64,000 nucleotides of DNA from Edwardiiplasma whartonense (GTDB lineage Bacteria; Bacillota_I; Bacilli_A; Mycoplasmatales; Mycoplasmataceae), in assembly GCF_023566315.1 (NCBI RefSeq), contig NZ_JAKNSU010000001.1. One strand, 5' to 3'. A program made the translations under genes and the position numbers. Under the pieces are notes generated by a model, which saw only the letters and a program-made list of their open reading frames with translations, searched no databases and was not told where the DNA came from. Positions 40,700-50,283 of the stretch are shown here, in pieces; the stretch's first letter is position 1, and each line of letters begins with the position of its first letter.

Positions 40700-41693
40700 C
40701 TAAAATTGGTTACCACTAGTAGAATTATATCCTTGATTGAAAGAATCATAATAATCAATCCAATACTTCTCTTCATTATTTAATGAACCTTTATTATTTT
40801 CGATATAACGATAGTAAAACTTATCATCATTGATTCAATCACGCATAAAGATTTGGTTATTGACATCACCATTTTTAAAATGATTAGCAAAAATTCTGGT
40901 ACCGATATTAACTGATTGACCAACATAATACTTATCTTTGCTCTTATTTCAAATAACATAAACTCCCCGCACTTTAGTCAATTCACCATTGTAAACTAAC
41001 AATGAAGAACGAAGGTCCTTTCATTCAATTCCTTTTTCAATAATTTCTTCGACCTTCGTTAACTCAGCAATTAATTGCTCAATTAGAAGTTAATCCTAAT
41101 AAAGAAGAACCAGATCAAGTAGAAAACAAAAGTGATGTCAGTTCAGAGTGATAATTTTGAAGTTTATTAGCTTCAATTTGACTTTGAAAAATTGGGTTCA
41201 GTGAGGGTGAATTTTTTAACAAAAGTCGTACTAAACCAATGAAGAAAAAAATTCATGAAAAGATCAAACTTTCTCGATCGATAACCAAAGGGTATACTTG
41301 TTGAAATTTTGCTTGATCTAAATCTTTTTCTGCATATTCATAATTCTTAGCCAACTGAAGTTGTTGTGCTTCAACATCAAGCAGAACAATTTCATTTTTC
41401 AATCAATCAGGAATTGGTTGATGAATAGTTAAACAAATTTCTGCTTTCATTTCTGGAGTAGTACATTCCAAATATGGCAAGTCTTTCATCATAAAGATTG
41501 TTGGCTTAATTACTCGGTTAAAACGTTTAACAATTTTTGCTTTTTCACTAGTAGTATAGATTGGAATTTTAACATAATTACGTTGAACATATCACTCGAC
41601 AACTCTGGTGGTAAAAGTAGTTTGGATAACATATTCTAAGCGATTATTTTGATAATTAATGCTTCTAAATTGATAAATTTGCTGATCTTCCAT
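40700..41693 (-). pseudogene. GIY-YIG nuclease gene with frameshift
   Basis: The C-terminal part (frame ending TAG 40700) encodes a GIY-YIG endonuclease domain: RGVYVIWNKSKDKYYVGQS, then NIGTRIF. It is preceded by a helix LIEQLIAELTKVEEIIEKGI. The N-terminal part is in another frame, from ATG 41693 (MEDQQIYQFRSINYQNNRLE) through a hydrophobic segment SLIFSWIFFFIGLVRLLL. The two frames meet near 41084-41092, where the C-terminal frame has a TAA just upstream and no start codon. One extra base explains this. It could be a real pseudogene, a sequencing error or programmed frameshifting. Confidence 0.7.
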
Positions 41694-41779
41694 TATTTTT
41701 TCCTTCATCATAATTGTTTTGGTTTATTACTATTATTATTTTAAATAATATAAAAATGAATGGGAAACTAAATTTAGGG

Positions 41780-42316
41780 TTAGCAATGTTTTCCTAGACA
41801 AAAGAAACAAGAATTGTATTGTTCATCATAATTTTTTTCAGGATCACGATAAACAACATGATGTAAATCTAAAAATAAAGGTCGAATTTCAAAATAATCA
41901 TTAGTTTCAAAACAAGTAAAAAATAACCTTGCTCCTCCAGCATTAATACTGGTTTGATAAACCGAACCAAAAGAGATATTTTGTGAATATCAATCATCAC
42001 TATGTTTTTTTCCACGTTTTAAAATCGAGATAATTTTTTTCAAATGTTCTTGATTATTAACTGAATGGCGATGGTCATTACCCTGGCTTGGTAATAGATA
42101 ATTATTTTTAAACTGCTGAGAATTAGTCATTTGAATTAATTCCTCAAGAAGATGTTTAAAATAATTCACGCATTTTTGTTCTGAACATTTATATGTGAAA
42201 CCTCATTTATCTAACTCAAAGCAATTAAACAAAAACTCGTCAAAATTAAGTAAAACTTTCTTAACAAGTTTGGGTGTTGCTCCAACTTTCTTCTTGCTCT
42301 GATGCTCTTTTCCCAT
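41780..42316 (-). CDS. Candidate partner (toxin?) of the Panacea protein
   Basis: 178 aa, not recognised. ATG 42316 is 12 bases after the stop of the Panacea-like gene, so the two are probably co-translated. It has a Lys-rich start (MGKEHQSKKKVGATPKLVKK), a DHRHS segment, a central GKKHSDDWYSQNISFG, an LHHVVYRDPE segment and a Cys-rich end CFFCLGKHC. The clustered His and Cys could bind a metal. By position it is the expected place of a toxin in a panAT-like pair, but no toxin fold is recognised. Confidence 0.6.
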
Positions 42317-42328
42317 AACAAGGATTAC

Positions 42329-42739
42329 CTAGAATTTAATTTTTTTTCGAGAAGGTTCGTAAGTTGAGAGCCCTTTTCTTGCTTCAACTCAAGGTTGGGA
42401 TTGATGTGATAAAGTCACCAAATCAAAAGAAAGATAATTCAGATATTTTTTAACATCTCTTTTGATAAATTTCTTGTCTTCTTCGCTTAACTTGTAATCA
42501 CTTTCAAACACTAAATCATTGTTTTTCATTAATGCAAAAATTCGACGATTAACTGGTCCATAAACTCAAGCTTCAAACTGATCTTCAAAAAGAAGGTGAC
42601 CAGTTTCTTGCTTATAATCTCAGTCTAGAAAATACAGAACCTTTTGTACTTTAATATAATCATCAATTTGGTCAGGATAATTAGTAACTAAATAATTGGC
42701 AATAGCTACTATTTTATCTTTTTCAAGATTTGTTTTCAT
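42329..42739 (-). CDS. Panacea-domain (DUF4065/SocA-like) antitoxin candidate
   Basis: 136 aa. The Panacea pattern is clear: KVQKVLYFLDWDYKQETGHL, FEAWVYGPVNRRIF and LVTLSHQSQPWVEARKGLS. Trp residues in these motifs are TGA. In known panAT systems such proteins neutralise an adjacent toxin. The start is ATG 42739; the Shine-Dalgarno is GGTG-like (AAGGTGAGGTG). It is divergent from micropeptide 2 and followed at 12 bases by the gene at 41780-42316. Confidence 0.78.
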
Positions 42740-42803
42740 GACGAACACCTCACCTTATTTTTATTGTATCTAAGGATTAATTAAAATGGATAAAACTCAA
42801 GCA

Positions 42804-42883
42804 AATTAAGAAAATTACAAATTCTCCCTAAACAATTGTTTAATTCCACTAAGAGTTCATACTGGTAAAGAGGAGGGAAATTT
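42804..42883 (+). promoter_or_regulatory. Conserved leader of micropeptide 2
   Basis: Related to the 40379-40461 leader over about 80 bases, ending in GAGGAGGGAAATTT before the ATG. Confidence 0.5.
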
Positions 42884-43009
42884 ATGAGTAACAATAACCA
42901 AAAAGCTAATCAAAAGAATAGTAATAATACTAATCAGTCACATAACAACAAGGATTACAACGATACGAATAACAACCGTGCTAATCAAAAGAATCCAAAT
43001 CACAAATAA
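42884..43009 (+). CDS. Asn/Gln/Lys-rich micropeptide 2 (41 aa)
   Basis: Starts MSNNNQKANQKNSNNTNQS and ends KNPNHK. It resembles the 43-residue peptide at 40462 in length, composition, leader, strong ribosome-binding site (GAGGAGGG) and following terminator, but is more basic. No hydrophobic segment, no signal. Function unknown; the pair is described in the findings. Confidence 0.6.
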   Translation: MSNNNQKANQKNSNNTNQSHNNKDYNDTNNNRANQKNPNHK

Positions 43010-43027
43010 GATTAAATAGTAAAAAAC

Positions 43028-43054
43028 AAAAAGGACCTCTTCGAGGTCCTTTTT
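43028..43054. terminator. Shared bidirectional terminator
   Basis: A 12-bp stem (AAAAAGGACCTC/GAGGTCCTTTTT) with a 3-base loop between micropeptide 2 (+) and the lipoprotein at 43084 (-). Confidence 0.82.
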
Positions 43055-43083
43055 TAATTAAATAAAACTATTCTTTAATATTT

Positions 43084-44775
43084 CTAAACGATCATCCAGT
43101 AAACGTTTCAATTACGATCAATTAGGGTTGTGGTCCCATCAGGATGGTCAAGAGCAATAACACCATAGAATCTTGGAAGGTGTAGACTAAATCCTTTAGT
43201 GTTCAATTCTTCTAGAGAAGGTTGTGTTGTCCCTTCAGGGAAGTTTCAAGACCATTGATGTAGTCTAATCTCCTTAATGTTTTGATCATATTCATAGTAT
43301 TGTTTCATTTCACCATTCAATATTTCTCTTGCTACAGCAGCCAAATCACCAAGTGTTTTGATTCTCCCAACATTAACATTAAATTTAAGTAAATCATTAT
43401 CTGAAAGATAACTAAAAATATCAGTAAAATTGTTTTCGCTTAGAATATATTTAATTCTCAATTCGATATCACCAGTTCATTTGTTGGTTGATATTTTCTT
43501 TGCAGCAACCTTTAAATGACCATTTTGAAGGTATTCTGGTGCGTGAAAATCAGTTAATTCAACTTGATTAAGGGTTAAACCATCATCAAGAATACTTTGG
43601 TTTTTATCTAAGAAAGCCTGAAAAACTTCTTCTGGAGTTGCTGATAGATCCACTGCTACAGTTGCTTCAAGATTTAAATCAGCTAAATCAGTAGTCATGA
43701 TAATTTTAATAGTAATTGTTCCTGTATATTCACGATCTTCTTTAGTTTTGATTATTAAAGAACCATTATCCTTACTATTAGGAGCAGTAAATTCACCAAC
43801 TTCAACATAGTCGTTTAAGTTAGGTCAGCTGTTATTAGCTTCTAAGAAAGCTTCGAAGGCTTGATCAACAGTCATGTTCTCAGTACCTTGAATGGTTGTG
43901 TTTGTTACAAAATGAATAATATCAGTTTTGATTAGTTCTGGAATCATGATGGTTAAAGTTCCAATATATTTACCATCAACTTTAGTTGCAATTGTTAATG
44001 ATCCAGTTTGATTGTAATCTGGAGTATTAAAACTAATAATTTCAAGATCATCTTTTAAATCACCAATATTTGAATTTGATTTAATAAATAAGTCAAAAGC
44101 AGTTTGTTGATTGGTTACTGGAAGTGATAATAAAGTCTTTAAATGCAAGTCATTTAAACTTGTTTGACCAATTGCATTAATCGTAATTTCAATTGATCCA
44201 GTGTATGCTGTATTTGCTTTAGCCTTAATGGTTAAAGAACCATTACTTGTGTAAGTGGCAGCAGTAAAACTATCAACTTCAACATAGTCGTTTAAGTTAG
44301 TTCAGCTGTTATTAGCTTCCAAGAAAGCCTGAAAAGCTTGATCAACAGTCATGTTTTCAGTACCTTGAATAGTTTGATTGTTAATCAAACGAGTAATATC
44401 AGTTTTATTTAGTTCTGGAATCGTGATAGTTAAGGTTCCACTATACTTCATGTTTGGTTTTGCTTGGATTGTTAATGATCCAGTTTTATTAATTAATGGT
44501 GCATTAAAATCAATGATTTCAACATTCGTTTCTAAATCACTAACTTCTGGATTTAACTTAATAAATACGTCAAACGCCGCTTGTTGATTAGTTACTGGCA
44601 TTGATAATATAGTTTTTAGATGTAAATCGTTCAAATTAGTTTTAATGATCTCAGAACGACCATTAGTTCCACACGATATCACACTTGTGGTTGCTGCAAT
44701 TATCCCAATTGGTGCAAGCGCAAAAACTCCTGCCCGTAATTTTCAATTTTTAGGTTTTTTCTGTTTATTTTTCAT
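43084..44775 (-). CDS. Modular repeat lipoprotein (563 aa)
   Basis: Membrane-anchored surface protein. It starts MKNKQKKPKNWKLRAGVFAL with a signal helix and lipobox SVISCGT near residues 32-38. Two tandem modules follow, each with LHLKT(I/L)LS(M/L)PVTNQQ, a GSLTI segment, an SGTLTI/IGTLTI strand and GTENMTVDQAF(Q/E)AFLEANNSW; they look like beta-sandwich repeats. The C-terminal 210 residues are closely related to the whole mature part of the 45170-45925 lipoprotein, ending NWNVYWMIV. Four fragments join across TGA. Adhesion or surface display is likely but unproven. Confidence 0.85.
43804..44372 (-). repeat. Internal DNA repeat of the modular lipoprotein
   Basis: About 90 bases at 43804-43895 and 44281-44372 are nearly identical (477 bases apart, in frame). 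They encode the GTENMTVDQAF...NNSW ... LNDYVEV segment. It is the best conserved part of a roughly 160-residue tandem duplication. Confidence 0.78.
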
Positions 44776-44868
44776 AGTTAATTTATCAATTTTATTCTTT
44801 CTTTCTTTATTTCTTAAAAACGTTTTTTTAAGTCATTATGACAATAGGAATATCTATATTTTTCGCAA

Positions 44869-44965
44869 TAAAAAGCAATCAATAATTCGTTAACAATCTC
44901 AATTTGTCCCTATAATTTTACCAATCATTATTAGGTTTTTAGCAATCTGAAAGCAAGAAAAAAAC
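44869..44965 (-). promoter_or_regulatory. Lipoprotein promoter/leader, copy 1
   Basis: This region upstream of the 563-aa lipoprotein aligns with 46001-46110 upstream of its paralog. A minus-strand extended -10 (TGG then TAAAAT, 44915-44920) sits within it. The 44776-45110 gap holds nothing else that I can see. Confidence 0.5.
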
Positions 44966-45110
44966 AAGTTTTTATGATCTTCATAATTTCTCGTTATAAC
45001 ATGAAATATATTAATAAATTTTCGAGGAACAAGCTTGAATTTGGGGAACCACAAGGTCCTCAGACTTATAAGTTACCAACAACAATGTTATTCACCCTAA
45101 GATTAGACAT

Positions 45111-45140
45111 TTTAAAAAGGACCCTAAGGTCCTTTTTAAA
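45111..45140 (-). terminator. Terminator of the 251-aa lipoprotein
   Basis: A 13-bp stem (TTTAAAAAGGACC/GGTCCTTTTTAAA) with a 4-base loop, 29 bases after the stop. Confidence 0.82.
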
Positions 45141-45169
45141 ATGAATAAACTATTCTTTAAGGTATTTTA

Positions 45170-45925
45170 TTATACTATCGTCCAATAAACATTTCAGTGC
45201 TTATCAATCTTGGTTAAATGACCATCGCGATGATCGATGGCAAAAACCCCACGAAATCTTGGAAGATGTACTGTATATCCTTTAGTATTTAAGTCTTCTA
45301 TAGAAGGTCTTTCTACCCCTTTAGGGAAGTTTCAAGCTCATTTTTTCACTCTAATTTCCGTAATGTTGCTTTCATATTCATAATATTGTTTCATCTTATT
45401 ATTTAATGTTTCTTTGAATACTTCAACTAAATTACCAAGTGAGGTGATTGTCCCAGCAGGAATCTCGAATTTAAGTAAATCATTATCAGAAAGGTAACCA
45501 AGAAAATCAGGAAAGTTTTTTTCATGTAGAATGTACTTGACTGCCAATTGAATCGTACCAGTTCATTTATTAGTTGGTACTTTTTTAGCATTAATCATTA
45601 AAGAACCATTTTTAAGGTATTCTGATGCTTGGAAGTCAGATAACTCTACATGATCAAGAGTTAAAGTATTATCAAGAATACTTTGGTTTTTATCTAAAAA
45701 GGCCTGAAAAACTTCTTCTGGAGTTGCTGATAAATCCACTGCTACAGTTGCTTCAAGATTTAAATCAGCTAAATCAGTTTTAATTACTTCAGAACGGTTA
45801 TTGGTTCCACACGATACTAAACTTACAGTTGTGGCAATAATTGACCCAGCTGATATAAGAGCAAAAATTCCCGCCCATAACTTTCAATTTTTAGACCTTC
45901 GGGGTTGTTGTTTTTTACTTTTCAT
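45170..45925 (-). CDS. Lipoprotein paralogous to the C-terminus of its neighbour (251 aa)
   Basis: Starts MKSKKQQPRRSKNWKLWAGI, lipobox SLVSCGT near residues 37-43. The mature part begins EVIKTDLADLNLEATVAVDL and is close to the last 210 residues of the 563-aa lipoprotein throughout, to the end HWNVYWTIV. A stretch of about 80 bases encoding LSATPEEVFQAFLDKNQSIL is nearly identical at DNA level in both. ATG 45925; several Trp codons are TGA. Probably an anchored surface protein. Confidence 0.85.
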
Positions 45926-46000
45926 TTTTATATTCCCATCTTTTCAATGTTTTAAAACATTGTGATAGTAAGACGTAGTGTATTTACCATTTTGGACTAC

Positions 46001-46110
46001 AAAAAAGCAGTTAATCACAATTAATAACTCTTTAACCGTCTCACTTTGACCTTATAATTATATCAGTCGTTTTTACATTCCTTATCAATCTAAAAGTGAT
46101 AAAAAAACGT
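46001..46110 (-). promoter_or_regulatory. Lipoprotein promoter/leader, copy 2
   Basis: Homologous to 44869-44965. It contains minus-strand TGA-TATAAT (46057-46062), an extended -10. The paralogs thus share both coding modules and promoter. The remainder of the 45926-46316 gap shows nothing clear. Confidence 0.5.
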
Positions 46111-46316
46111 AATTTTAGGTCCTTTTTAGACTTAATTCTTTTAAATTACTAATGATTATTAACACTTTATCACCACAAGTTTTTCTATATGAAAAATTCT
46201 ATCTCTGTTATTCTGAACGTACAATTCAATAAAAAGTAGCTGAATAAAGAAGGTGTTGGTTGATAAATTGTAAGGACTATTTAAATATCAACTTCTTAAA
46301 CCGGTTGTACATCATT

Positions 46317-46829
46317 TTAAGAAAGTTTGTAAACCCAAAATTCGATTTCGTTGAATTTAAAAACGTCGTCTGTGCCAAAAGATAAGAAAATTCCTCACTC
46401 CTTTGCTCCAGGTTCGGGTTGGATTTTTGACATTGCTTCTTTTATAGAATCAGTTTTTTTTAAATTTTCGACTTCATGGCAATCAACCAAGCCGATGAAA
46501 AAGTTTTTTTTGAACAAAGAATGAAATACAGATCACTCTGCAACACTTAATTCTTTTTTTAAATCAAGAAAATATGATTCAATTTTAGATCATAAAAATT
46601 CAGAACTTTCTAAATAAATCATTTGAAAATCCGAATTTATATCCAAAACCTCTGATAAATTACCGATTTTTGTTGAATAATTATTAATTTTTTCATTAAA
46701 TTTTTCTACGTTAAATCCTATTTTTATAGAATTATCATCATTTTTTATCGTTGAAGAACAAGCGATTACACTTGCTCCTGAAGTGGCAACCAAACCAGTT
46801 GCTCCCAAAATTCCTAACAGCTTTTTCAT
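46317..46829 (-). CDS. Small lipoprotein (170 aa)
   Basis: Starts MKKLLGILGATGLVATSGAS, lipobox VIACSS near residues 21-26: a signal typical of Spiroplasma/Mesoplasma lipoproteins. The mature part is charged, with aromatic residues in the second half, and ends FNEIEFWVYKLS. TGA Trp codons occur after residue 79 and beyond. No domain recognised. Confidence 0.82.
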
Positions 46830-47190
46830 TTTAAAAATCTCTCTATAAAATTTATATTGCTCGCTCTAGCTTCTAGAATACGATTATATGTTTGGTGATT
46901 AAATATTTGGACGTATAACAAAGGTGTTGGTTGGTACCGTTTAGACTAGCACTGCTGTTTTGCCAAGCAATTGCTTTATCATGAACATTCAATTTTCTGA
47001 AAACTTCCATCATTCTTTCACTCTTTCTACTTACGAATAAGAAATACCTATCCATTTACCAGTGTAGTATTCTTTATCTGGGATTCAATGATTTTAGATC
47101 AGGAGAGATTAGCAAAAATTTTTCTCAAACTAGGATTTTATTTCTCGAAAAAAATGGAAAAAATATGAAATAGATTTCAATAATACGAAA
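46830..47190. other. Gap with possible decayed lipoprotein remnant
   Basis: No intact gene. A minus-strand stretch near 47040-47095 reads NHWIPDKEYYTGKWIGISYS then stop, without a start, and resembles a lipoprotein C-terminus. A 60-codon open frame at 46873-47055 overlaps it in another frame and is probably chance. Confidence 0.25.
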
Positions 47191-47832
47191 CTATTTAGCG
47201 GATTTTACAGGAGTTAAATAAATATTAGACAAGAGGTTTTTTATCACCTCAGAAATATTATCAAGTTCTTCTGGAGAAGCTATTTTTATATTATGGGTTT
47301 CATCGTTGCCTAATTGTCTTATCCTGTCTATTCTATTTTTCCAATTTCTACCAATTAAATCGGATTCTTTTAAAACACTAACATACTCCAGAAAATTAAC
47401 CCCTTCTTTTGCAAGTTTTTGATCAACTGCTATATGCATTAGAATTTTTCTCGCTAGTAAAGTCGCAGCAGAACGTAAAGATAATTTCTTTGCACTATAA
47501 AACTCTTTAATCAACTCTTTTAAAATTTCATCTTTAATATTAGTAATTTCTTTGATTTCTGAATATTCGCTTGATTTGGGAACTATTGATTTAGGAATCA
47601 TAGAATTAGCTACATTTAAATTAATTAATAAACATTTGTTGCATTTTCAAGAAATAAAATCCTTTGAAAAAAATTTTTCGTCAGTATCATTAAAAGATTG
47701 ATTACAAGCAAAATAAATGTAATCTGTTCCCGATTGTAAATCAGTCAAAGTAGCACAATTATGACAAAAATAACTCATTTGTTGTATAGCCATGCGTTCT
47801 CTATTAAAATTTTTTCATATATTATTTCCCAT
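47191..47832 (-). CDS. Zinc-ribbon DUF4145-like protein
   Basis: 213 aa. The N-terminus carries two Cys pairs, C23-x2-C26 and C64-x2-C67, like a zinc ribbon. The C-terminal part resembles DUF4145: helices with SLRSAATLLARKIL, VNFLEYVSVL, then NWKNRIDRIRQLGNDETHN. This domain often accompanies restriction and defence genes, and it is helical like HEPN proteins. ATG 47832, TAG 47191. It is the last gene of the five-gene operon, 11 bases after the nuclease gene. The role in the system is inferred from position. Confidence 0.7.
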
Positions 47833-47843
47833 TTTTAAATCCT

Positions 47844-48725
47844 CTATTTATCGTATAAATCTACAAATTCTTTAATTGTTATTGAAAGAAGATCGGCCAA
47901 ATTCAATAAGTAGCGAATGCTGCTAATTCGTTCTTCATTATTAGAAGATAACATCGGCACAATCTCACGTTCATAAATTGTAAATACATCATCAGTAGGA
48001 TCAAAGACAAATCTTATTGTTTTTAAATTTGGTGAATTTTTTTCAGTTTCAATAATAAATTTGAAAACATCCATTAGGATATCACTATGAATATCATTAT
48101 CGAAAAGTAATAATATTTTATTTACTAATTCTGGTAAAGTTAAACTTTCTCTATTAAAAACATTGTTACCATTATTAGCTTTTTCTAATTGAACACAAAC
48201 TAAAAACTTCATTTGCTTTGAATCGACAATTTGATCATAAGAGACATGATATTGTCTATCTTTTTTTGTTGTACTTTTAACTTCAATACTATAATCATCA
48301 AAATAAAAATCATTCTTAGCAAAACTATCCTCATGAAAGTTCGGTGTTATATCAAGATCTAGTTTTTTTAATTTATAAATTAGAAGAAATTCGGCAAATA
48401 AACCTTGAATCATCCGAGGTGAAAATAAATCCCTAATCTTGAAAAATTTATTAGCAGCAATTACTGCATCATACAAAGTTTTGTTTTCATTACATAATTC
48501 AACAATAAAATTCTTAATAGCTTCAGCTAAATCAGAATTTGTAAATTGCGTATCAATTTTTAATATTTCACCTTCGTAATGACAATTATCATAAACAATA
48601 ACACCATCATTTATATATTCATAAAAAGAATTTTTCAATGCTTTTGCCTTATTATTCGCAGAATCTTTATTTATCAAATAAAAACCCTTATTTTCACCTT
48701 TTTCTATCTCAAAAAAATTAATCAT
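47844..48725 (-). CDS. PD-(D/E)XK nuclease, DUF4420-like
   Basis: Predicted endonuclease of the system. 293 aa. The core is QGLFAEFLLIYKL (Glu112), then DFYFDDYSIEVKS with an acidic residue, Glu148 and Lys150 in the E-V-K form of the PD-(D/E)XK motif. A downstream STTKKDRQYHVSYDQI segment fits the DUF4420 family. Its ATG overlaps the helicase stop by 8 bases, so the two are coupled. Confidence 0.78.
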   Translation of the reverse strand: MINFFEIEKGENKGFYLINKDSANNKAKALKNSFYEYINDGVIVYDNCHYEGEILKIDTQFTNSDLAEAIKNFIVELCNENKTLYDAVIAANKFFKIRDLFSPRMIQGLFAEFLLIYKLKKLDLDITPNFHEDSFAKNDFYFDDYSIEVKSTTKKDRQYHVSYDQIVDSKQMKFLVCVQLEKANNGNNVFNRESLTLPELVNKILLLFDNDIHSDILMDVFKFIIETEKNSPNLKTIRFVFDPTDDVFTIYEREIVPMLSSNNEERISSIRYLLNLADLLSITIKEFVDLYDK

Positions 48726-50283
48726 TTTTATCTTCTCCCTTTTTATTTGTTAATTTAAATAAGTTTTTATTCTTTTTTTGAAAAAATTCCAAATCTTTCT
48801 TAATATGTAAAATTTCTTCTTTATTAAGAACACTCAAGTTTTCATAATCTAATTGATTATGTTTCAAGATTTCTAAAACTTCATCATAAGCAACAAAAGT
48901 TTCTCTTGCCATAGAAGGCATAAATATTTTCATTGTTTGATAATTTTCTTTTCTATAACCAAATCACCTCGCTCTTTGCAACAAAGTATCCATAGCTATT
49001 GGACCTTTGGGAACATTTAATAAGACTTCAATTGCTAGATTTTCAAAGGTAATCCCCCTCGAAAGTAAGATACCTCCAATAATTATTTCAATATTCTTCT
49101 GATTTACTATTGCATCTTTATTGGTTCCGTTCAATTCATAAATATTTTCATCGAGATTTTGATAAAACTTCAAAAATGTTGTTTTTGCCTCGTTAAGCAT
49201 TTCTTCTGAATAATTAATTCCATATTGATCCATTTTTTTATCAAAAAAATATTGACTATCAAATAAATGATTAAGGAACTTATGAATATGTCGCTGACAG
49301 ATATTGATGATTTTTGAACGTAATTGACTATGAGAATTATTGTTTAAGTCGATATTAAATAATAACTGTGACTTTTGATTTTTCTTTTGTTCTTGAGAAC
49401 TAATATAGAAGAAAAGTACTAAAATTTCAGTAATTTTTTCTTCATCAATATCAAAATTATGCTTTGTATTGTTAAGAATAAAATAATTATTATGTTTATT
49501 GAAAAAATTATTCCCTGTGTAATTCGGATTTGGAACTAAGTTAATCATGTAATCAGGATACATTTCTGAAGAAAATGAATTGGTTAAAATATTGGAAAAA
49601 GGTGTAGCAGTTATGGCTAAATATTTAGTATTTAATGACTTTATAATCAATATTCCATTAATGGAATCAAAAATTTTTGATTTATCGTTTTTTCCACCAA
49701 CGTTAACTGAAGCATAATCTGCTTCATCATCGATAAGTAAAACTTTTTGATTCACAAGATTAGCAGAATTAATAAAACTATTTAAATTAGCCAAATTTTT
49801 AGTTTCTTTTAAAACGGTACAAACCAAAACTTCATCTTTATTTAAATAATTATTTAATGGGGACATTGTAGAAATTGATTTAATATTGATTTTTTTAGAC
49901 TCTTTAAGTTTTTCTTTTAAACGATCTAAAGACTGATTTAATAAATCATTCGTACTACCAGCAAGAAAGAAAATCAGATTGTAACTCAAATCAATCGCAT
50001 AATTAATTGAACCAATAATAAAACTTGTTTTACCAGATTGAACTTGACCATTGACTAAAATACTTGTTTTTCTCTCAGTAGATAAGAAGTGTTTCAGTTT
50101 CAAAATCTGCTTAATGGTAGTATCATAAAACTTTCCATCTTTTTTTAAATCGAAAGAATAATTATAAAGAAAAGGGAAACTCTCTAAATTTTCAATTGGT
50201 TTCAGAGACGTCATGTTTTTTTCTTCATCACTAGTTTTGTATCCACTTCTAGGACCAAAATAAAAATCATTAGTCATTATCAT
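48718..50283 (-). CDS. Z1-type superfamily II helicase/ATPase
   Basis: 521 aa. Walker A is GQVQSGKTS at residues 79-87, Walker B VLLIDDEADYAS, motif III LAITATPFSN, then GGILLSRGITFENL and the arginine-finger motif LLQRARWFGYRK (Trp from TGA). These match the Z1 domain ATPases found with MutL-like ATPases in restriction-type operons. I chose ATG 50283, which overlaps the GHKL gene; ATG 50277 is also possible. It probably couples ATP hydrolysis to DNA translocation or unwinding. Confidence 0.82.

Noticed and set aside
46873..47055. 60-residue minus-strand open frame MDRYFLFVSRKSERMMEVF...
   Set aside because: No ribosome-binding site, odd composition, and it overlaps a better-looking lipoprotein remnant in another frame.
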